A stretch of 5,496 nt of DNA. It comes from an uncultured Selenomonas sp. (GTDB lineage: Bacteria; Bacillota; Negativicutes; Selenomonadales; Selenomonadaceae). This document shows positions 1-5,496 of the stretch, one piece after another. The notes below the pieces were generated by a model. It was not told the origin of the DNA. It saw only the letters and a program-made list of their open reading frames with translations, and made no database searches. The stretch's first letter is position 1. Each line of letters begins with the position of its first letter. The stretch is from positions 1 through 5,496 of the forward strand of contig CAMURM010000135.1 of assembly GCA_947097535.1 (NCBI GenBank), read 5' to 3'. Both the position numbers and the translations under genes were made by a program.

Positions 1-1
1 C

Positions 2-1843
2 ACATTCTTTAGCGTGATATATGGGGATGTACCAGCATCGCAGGCATACGCTTATTGCATGGATGGAAAAATTGAAAAGGACTATGTCACGGGCAGTCTT
101 ACCAATGAGGCACCTGTCTACAGCATGGCAAAGATGTTGCATGAGAAGGGAGAAAAGATTGACTACATTTATGGCTTTTCGACAAACGACGAGCGGACAC
201 CGCATTTTGAAATCAAAGTTTTTGGAGAAGCGGAAAAGCGTCCGCCGTATAAGGATCAAGTTGATTTTTTCCAGAGTTTTATGACGGAGCGCTGCCCTGC
301 CTTGCAAAAGACAGCCTTTCGTTTTATCGATTTTGAATATCCGACGGAGGAGCTTGATCGGGAATGCGTCAGGCAGGCGATTCATGCGGCGGAACGAATC
401 AAGAAAGAGATGAAAGACGCGAGACATCGTTGGTCGGATTGCCGACTATACGTCGATGTGACGGGGGGCATACGTTCAGCGGGCATGATCCTGAGCCAGA
501 TTGTGCAGCTTTTGCAGCACGATGGGATGACGGTGGAAAAAATTCTCTATTCCGATTATCAAAAAGCTGAGAACATACCGAGCCGCCTGTTCAATATCAC
601 AGCACTGACATCCTTGTCACAGCTCATCGCCGGAGCCGATGCCTTCGTCAAATATGGAAGCTCGCTCACACTGGAAGAGTATTTTGACTACGATTATGAA
701 AACAATGCGAGCGGGGCATACGAGCTTTCCGAGCCTCTCAAGAAACTGCTGCATGCCATGCACCGCTACTCCGATGTCATGCAGATTTGCCAGGTCGATG
801 CGATAAAATCCGTCCTTGAGGATTTGAAGCATGCGCTCGATGAATTTTCGCAGCACAACATTGCAGCGGACAGCCTGAAGGAAAAGGCGTTCTCGCTGAT
901 GCTCGACACGATCAAAAAAGCCTACGAGGACATCTTGAAGCATGCAGAGGACGAAGAGGCTGCACTTTACTACGAGATGATCCGCTGGTGCCTGAAGAAC
1001 GGCTTCACGCAACAGGCAATGACGCTCTATGTGGAATGGATGCCCGTTTACCTGGAAGAGAAGCGGGTGTTTTATCCCGTTTGGCGTGAGATGATGGAAA
1101 AACAGATGGTGGATCCGCAAAGGCCTTCGTGGCAGAAGAATGTCCTCGACCTTTGCTCGAAGGAGTCCTATGCTCTTGAACGTCAAAAATATTGTTTAAA
1201 TCAGTTCCAAGACGCGATCAAACGTATGCAGAAAAGGGAAGATGATCCTTTGAGGGGCTTGGAATCGGAGATTTTTGCGAAAGGGCGGGAAACATTGGAA
1301 TTTCTACTGGAGAATCGCGGAAACATCGAAAAGATGGGGAAAAATCCAGAGCAGTATATCGAGAAACTCCCGAAGCTCAAAGCGCTGTATGAAATGATTC
1401 AGAAATATCCACCCAAAAACCAGAGGATGCCAGAAGATTTTGCCGTGCTCCTGCAACGAAAAGCAGGCTGGAAAAAGACCTGCAATGCATTGAACGAGAT
1501 GAGCGCGGAGGGAAAATGCCGCCTCTATGGTCTGGGCGATGCCTTGGATAAAGATGATTTGCCTAAAAGGAGCAATTCGCCGGAGGAGCGTGCAGCGGAA
1601 TTCAGGGTGCTGCTGGAAGAAGGCATACTGCAGACGGCTTATGCTGTAGAAGATGTCCTGACGCTCGTTGCCGATTACCGCAGGATTCGCAGAACGCGCA
1701 ACAGGATCAATCATGCGGGGAATATAAAAAGCACAGAAACCTCGATGAATCGCAGAGAGGTAGACCGATGGCTCGGCGACTGCCTCGATCGCATAAAAAG
1801 CATGCAACCCATCAGAAACATGAAATCGGAGGAGAAGAAATGA
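2..1843 (+). CDS. CARF-HEPN protein (Csx1/TM1812/Csm6-like), probable cyclic-oligoadenylate-activated RNase; 5' partial
   Basis: Residues are numbered from the GTG at 14. The reading frame is open to the window edge and residues TFFS precede that GTG. The GTG has no Shine-Dalgarno site, and the hydrophobic run TFFSVIYGD looks like the first CARF strand, so only a few N-terminal residues are probably missing. The CARF domain spans roughly 1-200. Its signature is DVTGGIR (148-154), a variant of the DxTHG motif of CRISPR-associated CARF-HEPN proteins, and it is followed by LIAGADAFVKYG (204-215), typical of the CARF-to-linker junction. Residues 220-480 are helical and highly charged. Near the C-terminus RNRINH (562-567) matches the HEPN R-x4-H catalytic motif. 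In known relatives the CARF dimer binds cyclic oligoadenylate made by Cas10 and switches on HEPN cleavage of RNA in the cytoplasm; that activity is inferred here. At over 610 residues it is longer than many Csx1 proteins. The stop overlaps the next start. The exact subfamily is uncertain. Confidence 0.85.
   Translation, partial: TFFSVIYGDVPASQAYAYCMDGKIEKDYVTGSLTNEAPVYSMAKMLHEKGEKIDYIYGFSTNDERTPHFEIKVFGEAEKRPPYKDQVDFFQSFMTERCPALQKTAFRFIDFEYPTEELDRECVRQAIHAAERIKKEMKDARHRWSDCRLYVDVTGGIRSAGMILSQIVQLLQHDGMTVEKILYSDYQKAENIPSRLFNITALTSLSQLIAGADAFVKYGSSLTLEEYFDYDYENNASGAYELSEPLKKLLHAMHRYSDVMQICQVDAIKSVLEDLKHALDEFSQHNIAADSLKEKAFSLMLDTIKKAYEDILKHAEDEEAALYYEMIRWCLKNGFTQQAMTLYVEWMPVYLEEKRVFYPVWREMMEKQMVDPQRPSWQKNVLDLCSKESYALERQKYCLNQFQDAIKRMQKREDDPLRGLESEIFAKGRETLEFLLENRGNIEKMGKNPEQYIEKLPKLKALYEMIQKYPPKNQRMPEDFAVLLQRKAGWKKTCNALNEMSAEGKCRLYGLGDALDKDDLPKRSNSPEERAAEFRVLLEEGILQTAYAVEDVLTLVADYRRIRRTRNRINHAGNIKSTETSMNRREVDRWLGDCLDRIKSMQPIRNMKSEEKK
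1828..1834 (+). promoter_or_regulatory. Shine-Dalgarno site inside the end of the CARF-HEPN gene, with ATGA stop/start overlap
   Basis: GGAGGAG lies five bases before the ATG at 1840. The upstream gene's TGA (1841-1843) overlaps that ATG, giving ATGA. This is the classic arrangement for translational coupling. It also decides the start of the second gene against the in-frame ATG at 1768, which would add 24 basic residues read from within the upstream gene and break before the conserved YLYLDESG strand. Confidence 0.85.
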
Positions 1844-3948
1844 AGAACTACTATCTTTACCTTGATGAAAGCGGCAGCTTTGAACCGCGGGGAACGCCAA
1901 ATACAGGACGGGCTTCGATCGTTGCCGGCTATTGGACGGAAAAGCCGCTGTCCGAGGCGGAAGCGTTTGCGCTGTTTCAAGAGGTGCGAGCAAGCAAGGA
2001 AACGTACGCGTCGATCTCCATCGAGCCGTTTCACGGGATGGAAGAGTACCGTCGCGCCAATCTCGGGGAGTTCATCGAAGACATGGTGCGGGCGATGTTT
2101 GACCGCGGCATGAAGCCTGTGGTTTTCGGCGAGGGACGGTACTATGACATCGTCAACAGCGACCGCACGTATTTGAACATCCTTGCCGACGGTGTCGTGA
2201 AACTTGCCATGGAACTGTTGGCTCAGACGGAGGACGATGTTCAGCTGCATGTCCTCTATGCGTGGCGCAAGGCGATGTCCGAAAAGGAATTGAGCGATCA
2301 AAAGAAGATGATCGCTCAGGAGGAGTATAAGCGCCGCATAGAGGAACGCATGGCACTGGGTAAAAGCCGGATCTCACGGGTAGCGCAAAAGCGTCTGAAA
2401 CCGATCGATATAAAGGAAGGAAGCGCGAGGAAGCTGCATCGCCTGATGCTCGCTGATCTCGTCTGCACGGCGGTGCGCGGCGGGCGGCAAAAGCTCGATG
2501 CAGTTGCGCGCGAGTACATCAGAGAACAGAAAAACAACATCCTCGTTATCGAGGACGATGCGATGGAACAGATGCGCCGTCTTTTCATCGAGGATCGCAT
2601 TGCAGACGCCATTTACTCATGGTACCTCATTTACGAGGAGGGCGGCAGTGAGGCGGATCGCAAGAAGTTCCATAAACTGTTGGCTTCTAACCTGCAGGCG
2701 ATGAGTGAAAAGGGACGCGAATTGCAGTATGATATTCTGATACAGGCTATGGGGACGTTGGTCGAATTGAAGCAGTCTGTGCAAGCACAACGCCTTTCTG
2801 TGCGCTTGGAGCAGGATCTTTTCCCGTTCTTGCAGACAATCGATTGTTCGTCGGATATGTTCTATTTTAACAAGCATTTCTACGATCTGACGCGTCATAC
2901 GCATGACGGAGATACGGCGGCTTCGCAGCGTGAAATGGAGGTTTGCAATGGGATTCTCAGTCGGATGCCCTTGCCGCTGGAATCTGCCGGAATGTGTATA
3001 GACTATCGGATTCGCGAGATTGAGCATCTGAAAAATACATATTCCTACGAAGAAGCATTGGAGAAGTTGGGAAAGTTGGAGGAGGATCTGACAAAAATCC
3101 TGGCAATCCTTCCGTATGTCCATCCGTTTGCAAAAGAGAGAGAAGACAGGCAATCCGATCTCCTTGGCAAAGTTTTGTCCTCTAAGGTGCAAGTATACAG
3201 CTTATTGCTGCAGCAAGGCGCTGCATATTCGGAGGAATGGGAGAAGGTTTCCGATAGAGCTTTTGAACAATTTTCTCAAGAGCGGGATAAGAGGCGCCAT
3301 GCGCAGTATCGTACCGCACTGGAATATTGGCGAGGTGAATATGAAGAAGCGCGGCATTTCCTTGCCAGGTCTGTCGGCCTTGGGGAAGCAGCCTCGTTCA
3401 GCGAGGTTCTGCAGAAACTGCTGGACGGATCGAATACTTTCGGCTTGATGCATTATGCGAAATGGATGCGGCTGGCTTTCCGTGACGGTTATGAAGATGC
3501 AGAAGAGATGTTTTCTGCTTGGGAGCAGGCGGACGCAGCGTCTTACTTGAATGAGAGAGAGGGCGACCATATCCGCGCTGAAAAGCACCCGGGCTGTGTA
3601 GTCTGCTGGGATATTGCCGCCATAGAGGCGCAGAAGGGGAAGTATAAGGACGCAGCCTTTCAAGCAGTGATTCAATCCATGCTCAAGGATAAAAAGAATC
3701 TCACTTTATATTTCATGGGTCTGGCTGCGGCGGCGGAGCGTTTGACCTTTGTCGACGGCAAGCATTGGGACAAGGACGCCAAGGAACTCAGCGCCCTTGT
3801 CGATCTGTTGTCAGAAGAGGAAATGCCCGAAACGATGGAGACTTTGGCGAAAAAATGGAAGGAAGGGATGGCGCGCTTGTCGGGCTTGTCGCGCGGGGAG
3901 AAGAAGGTGATCTTAAAATCCCTGGCGGCGGCGACGCCCACGCTGTAA
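1840..3948 (+). CDS. DUF3800-domain protein with long helical (TPR-like) C-terminal region
   Basis: A 702-residue protein. The N-terminus YLYLDESGSF (D9, E10, S11, G12) is the hallmark first strand of DUF3800, a family with a predicted RNase H-like fold. A closing helix, LMLADLVC with D206, matches the family's C-terminal AD motif. D9 and D206 are the likely metal ligands. The strand where other members often carry a further acid reads LHVLYAWRK (136-144), so catalysis is not assured. DUF3800 alone usually takes about 200-250 residues. The remaining ~470 residues are helical and charged, with repeating aromatic and alanine spacing (for example YSYEEALEKLGKLEEDL and YRTALEYWRGEYEEARHFL) that suggests TPR- or HEAT-like repeats, possibly a partner- or ligand-binding scaffold. 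No signal peptide or membrane segment is seen, so it should be cytoplasmic. Overlap with the CARF-HEPN gene implies co-translation and a shared pathway. The role is inferred; a nuclease or regulatory partner is the best guess. Confidence 0.8.
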   Translation: MKNYYLYLDESGSFEPRGTPNTGRASIVAGYWTEKPLSEAEAFALFQEVRASKETYASISIEPFHGMEEYRRANLGEFIEDMVRAMFDRGMKPVVFGEGRYYDIVNSDRTYLNILADGVVKLAMELLAQTEDDVQLHVLYAWRKAMSEKELSDQKKMIAQEEYKRRIEERMALGKSRISRVAQKRLKPIDIKEGSARKLHRLMLADLVCTAVRGGRQKLDAVAREYIREQKNNILVIEDDAMEQMRRLFIEDRIADAIYSWYLIYEEGGSEADRKKFHKLLASNLQAMSEKGRELQYDILIQAMGTLVELKQSVQAQRLSVRLEQDLFPFLQTIDCSSDMFYFNKHFYDLTRHTHDGDTAASQREMEVCNGILSRMPLPLESAGMCIDYRIREIEHLKNTYSYEEALEKLGKLEEDLTKILAILPYVHPFAKEREDRQSDLLGKVLSSKVQVYSLLLQQGAAYSEEWEKVSDRAFEQFSQERDKRRHAQYRTALEYWRGEYEEARHFLARSVGLGEAASFSEVLQKLLDGSNTFGLMHYAKWMRLAFRDGYEDAEEMFSAWEQADAASYLNEREGDHIRAEKHPGCVVCWDIAAIEAQKGKYKDAAFQAVIQSMLKDKKNLTLYFMGLAAAAERLTFVDGKHWDKDAKELSALVDLLSEEEMPETMETLAKKWKEGMARLSGLSRGEKKVILKSLAAATPTL

Positions 3949-3949
3949 G

Positions 3950-5080
3950 TCACGCAAACAGCCCGACGACATACGCCCAAAGCCCCTCGATGCTCAGCCC
4001 TCTACCAATGCTCTTTTCGGCGAGAAGCGGGATGCGCGTGAGCTCCTTGCCGCCGTAGTAGACGACGATGTCGCCGACGCGTTCGCCTTCCTTGACGCCG
4101 GCGCCGATGACGCGCGGCAGGTCGTAGGCGAGGCGGTAGTGATCCTCGGACTCGCCGTCGACGAGCGGCAGGTAGAGGTCTTCGGCGGGGTAAACGGCGA
4201 GGCGGCCTTCGCTGCCGCCCTTGACCCAGACCGTTTGCATGAGATCCGTCTTCGTGTAGGCGGGCGCCGCCTTCACGCGGCGAAAGCCCATGTCGAGCAG
4301 CCTCGCGGCATCGGCGAAGCGCGCCTCCTCGTCGGCAGCGCCTAAGACGACGGCGATGAGCTCGACGCCGCCGCGCCGCGCCGCTGCCGCAAGGCAGCCA
4401 CCCGCCGCGTTCGTGTAGCCCGTCTTGATGCCCGTCGCGCCCTCGTAGGTGCTCAGCAGGCGATTCGTATTCGCCATCAAAACGCGCTTTCTCTCCGGCG
4501 CGACCCAGGTGATCTCGCGCTCCTTCGCGCCGACGAAGGAGCGAAACTTCGGGTTCTTCATACCGTAGGCGGCGATGCGCGAAATGTCACGCGCCGTCGA
4601 GACGTGTGCCGGATCGGGCAGACCGTTCGGGTTCATGAAGTGCGTATCTTTCGCGCCGAGCTCCCTTGCCTTCTCGTTCATGTGCGCGGCAAAGGCGCCG
4701 GCAGAGCCTGCGAGATCTTCGGCGATGGCGACGGAAGCGCCGTTGTCCGAACGCAGCATCATCTCAGCGATGAGCTCGGCGAGGACGAAGCGATCGCCCG
4801 CCTCGACCTCGGTATCTTCCGTTTCTGCAGCCGTGCGGCTCACGGTGACGATCGACGAGAGGTCGCCCTCCTCAAGGGCGAGCAGGCACGTCATCATCTT
4901 CGTCGTGCTCGCAGGAAAGCGCGGCGCATCCGCCGCCTTCTCGTAGAGCACGCGCCCCGTCGATGCCTCGATGAGGATCGCCGAAGCCGCCGTGAGCTGT
5001 ATATTTTCTGCCGCGCCCGCCCGCGCTGTGAGCAGCAGGAAGAAGAGCGCGCAGAGGGAAACGATTCGATAAAAATGCAA
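3950..5080 (-). CDS. Serine-type D-alanyl-D-alanine carboxypeptidase (peptidase S11, PBP5/DacA-DacF type)
   Basis: This 376-residue protein removes the terminal D-Ala of peptidoglycan pentapeptides outside the membrane, limiting cross-linking. All three penicillin-binding motifs are present: S58-T-T-K61 (nucleophile and base), S111-D-N113, and K219-T-G221. A hydrophobic signal segment (residues 5-19) leads to ARAGAA, a signal-peptidase site near residue 24. The C-terminal ~100 residues look like the beta-rich PBP5 C-terminal domain, ending in a short hydrophobic tail (IEGLWAYVVGLFA) that may act as a weak membrane anchor. The TTG at 5080 is chosen because AGGAGG (5088-5093) lies seven bases before it, whereas the ATGs at 5098 and 5143 have no SD and the latter sits upstream of the promoter. 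It is monocistronic as far as visible and converges on the DUF3800 gene with one base between stops. Its GC content is much higher than that of the operon. Family assignment is secure; the paralogue name is not. Confidence 0.96.
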   Translation of the reverse strand: MHFYRIVSLCALFFLLLTARAGAAENIQLTAASAILIEASTGRVLYEKAADAPRFPASTTKMMTCLLALEEGDLSSIVTVSRTAAETEDTEVEAGDRFVLAELIAEMMLRSDNGASVAIAEDLAGSAGAFAAHMNEKARELGAKDTHFMNPNGLPDPAHVSTARDISRIAAYGMKNPKFRSFVGAKEREITWVAPERKRVLMANTNRLLSTYEGATGIKTGYTNAAGGCLAAAARRGGVELIAVVLGAADEEARFADAARLLDMGFRRVKAAPAYTKTDLMQTVWVKGGSEGRLAVYPAEDLYLPLVDGESEDHYRLAYDLPRVIGAGVKEGERVGDIVVYYGGKELTRIPLLAEKSIGRGLSIEGLWAYVVGLFA

Positions 5081-5087
5081 GAAAAAG

Positions 5088-5093
5088 CCTCCT
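5088..5093 (-). promoter_or_regulatory. Ribosome binding site fixing a TTG start for the carboxypeptidase
   Basis: On the minus strand AGGAGG is followed by seven bases and then TTG (5078-5080). The alternative ATG at 5096-5098 overlaps the region just 5' of this SD and has only GAAAAAGCAAGT before it. The TTG start yields a compact signal peptide beginning LHFYRIVSL. Confidence 0.8.
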
Positions 5094-5111
5094 GTCATAC
5101 TTGCTTTTTCT

Positions 5112-5120
5112 ATTATATCA
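5112..5120 (-). promoter_or_regulatory. Extended -10 promoter of the carboxypeptidase gene
   Basis: The minus strand reads TGATATAAT, a perfect TG-n-TATAAT extended -10 element. No good -35 hexamer occurs 16-18 bases upstream, as is common for extended -10 promoters. Transcription would start near 5105, leaving a leader of about 25 bases that contains the SD and the TTG start. Confidence 0.65.
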
Positions 5121-5181
5121 TACAGCGCAAACGCGATGGGCACATGTCCGACAGCTTCATGGGCAGAAATTTCATAGCGGC

Positions 5182-5209
5182 TTGCAAAAGGCGCGTTCTG
5201 TGATATGCT
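5182..5209 (+). promoter_or_regulatory. Possible plus-strand promoter in the intergenic region
   Basis: TTGCAA (5182-5187) is followed after 16 bases by TATGCT (5204-5209), preceded by TG one base earlier (TGATATGCT). The match is fair but there is no recognisable gene downstream, only a very short ORF and then the terminator hairpin, so it may be chance or drive a small RNA. Confidence 0.25.
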
Positions 5210-5229
5210 GAAGAAAAAAGGGAACGCCT

Positions 5230-5286
5230 ATGCACATCCATGCAAAGGTTTTGGGAGAACAAGCAGTTCATCATAAAAATAGATAG
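5230..5286 (+). CDS. Possible 18-codon small ORF in the intergenic region (weak)
   Basis: ATG at 5230 opens MHIHAKVLGEQAVHHKNR and stops at TAG. A weak purine stretch AAGGGA lies about seven bases upstream, and the candidate promoter at 5182-5209 is correctly placed. No family is recognised. The rest of the region between the carboxypeptidase and thioredoxin-fold genes (about 290 bases) shows no other gene, tRNA or riboswitch-like structure that I can support. Most likely not translated. Confidence 0.12.
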   Translation: MHIHAKVLGEQAVHHKNR

Positions 5287-5314
5287 ATCTAGTTGAGAAC
5301 TGCCCGCTGCACCA

Positions 5315-5364
5315 ATATAAAAAGAGGCTGCTGTATACATCCGTTCGATGCATACAGCAGCCTC
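5315..5364 (-). terminator. Intrinsic terminator of the thioredoxin-fold gene
   Basis: A 17-base inverted repeat (5324-5340 and 5348-5364) with a seven-base loop forms a GC-rich-based hairpin starting GAGGCTGCTG. On the minus strand it is followed by TTTTTATATT, and its one imperfect pair is a G-U wobble. On the plus strand the same pair is an A-C mismatch and the following bases are not a T run. It therefore serves the minus-strand gene ending at 5370, starting a few bases after that stop. Confidence 0.92.
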
Positions 5365-5369
5365 TCTTC

Positions 5370-5496
5370 TTACATCTTCTCGATCAAATCGAGGAGCTGC
5401 GAGATATTCTTTTTGCCGAAGTGGAGCTCCTTGTCATCGTTGATGAAGAAGCACGGCACGCTCATGATGTTGTACTGTTCCTTGATCTCGGGGAAG
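5370..5496 (-). CDS. Thioredoxin-fold protein, C-terminal fragment (N-terminus outside window)
   Basis: The last 41 residues and the TAA stop of a minus-strand gene are visible. The fragment YNIMSVPCFFINDDKELHFG followed by KKNISQLLDLIEKM matches the second half of a thioredoxin or glutaredoxin fold. SVP holds the cis-proline that faces the active site, then come a beta hairpin and the final helix. The CxxC active site, if present, lies beyond the window edge. The cysteine directly after the cis-proline is less usual than the Thr or Tyr of classical thioredoxins and recalls thioredoxin-like domains of redox proteins in anaerobes. Whether it is a free-standing small protein or the C-terminal domain of a larger oxidoreductase cannot be told. 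It is followed by a strong terminator, so it is the last gene of its transcript. Confidence 0.72.
   Translation of the reverse strand, partial: FPEIKEQYNIMSVPCFFINDDKELHFGKKNISQLLDLIEKM

Noticed and set aside
14..16. GTG at 14 as the start of the CARF-HEPN gene
   Set aside because: No SD site precedes it, the frame is open upstream to the window edge, and starting there would remove part of the first CARF strand.
1768..1839. ATG at 1768 as the start of the DUF3800 gene
   Set aside because: The added 24 residues are basic and low-complexity, read from within the upstream coding region, and the ATG at 1840 has a strong SD and leads straight into the conserved first strand.
617..1993. Long minus-strand ORFs opposite the CARF-HEPN gene (617-1186 and 1304-1993)
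   Set aside because: They lie antisense to a gene with clear domains, show no recognisable family and have no SD; they are shadows.
4604..5203. 199-codon plus-strand ORF opposite the carboxypeptidase gene
   Set aside because: It is Arg-rich, as expected from the antisense of a GC-rich gene, and the minus strand encodes a complete set of S11 motifs.
5113..5340. 75-codon minus-strand ORF upstream of the carboxypeptidase
   Set aside because: It starts inside the terminator hairpin and ends across the promoter, with no recognisable protein features.
1..5496. CRISPR array, cas10/csm/cmr genes, insertion sequence or tRNA
   Set aside because: No regularly spaced repeats, no further Cas motifs, no transposase or terminal repeats, and no tRNA-like cloverleaf were seen; any CRISPR locus must lie outside the window.

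Overview
This window has two compositionally different parts. The left 3.9 kb carries a two-gene plus-strand operon that looks like a defence module. The right 1.5 kb carries minus-strand housekeeping genes. Strong AGGAGG-type Shine-Dalgarno sites, a TG-n-TATAAT promoter, a TTG start and a U-tract terminator suggest a Firmicutes-type bacterium. Codon use and moderate-to-high GC would fit a member of the Negativicutes such as Selenomonas, but this is inferred from style and not proven by a marker gene.

Positions 1-1843 hold nearly all of a large CARF-HEPN protein, cut only at its extreme N-terminus. It has an N-terminal Rossmann-like CARF sensor with a DVTGGIR signature, a long helical middle, and a C-terminal HEPN RNase motif (RNRINH). 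Its stop overlaps the start of the next gene in an ATGA. That second gene (1840-3948) encodes a 702-residue protein with an N-terminal DUF3800 (RNase H-like) domain and about 470 residues of helical, TPR-like sequence. The likely reading is a cyclic-oligoadenylate-responsive RNase translationally coupled to a putative second nuclease, i.e. a type III CRISPR-Cas ancillary module. No cas10, csm/cmr gene or CRISPR array is visible here, so the link to CRISPR rests on the CARF-HEPN protein alone.

The operon ends one base from the convergent stop of a secreted serine-type D-Ala-D-Ala carboxypeptidase (peptidase S11, PBP5-like), which most likely starts at a TTG codon at 5080 with its own SD and extended -10 promoter. 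A non-coding stretch of about 290 bases separates it from the 3' end of a thioredoxin-fold gene (5370-5496, partial), whose intrinsic terminator is clear. Hand counts of 60-base lines give about 38-68% GC in the operon and 73-77% in the carboxypeptidase gene, so position 3949 may be the edge of an acquired segment.
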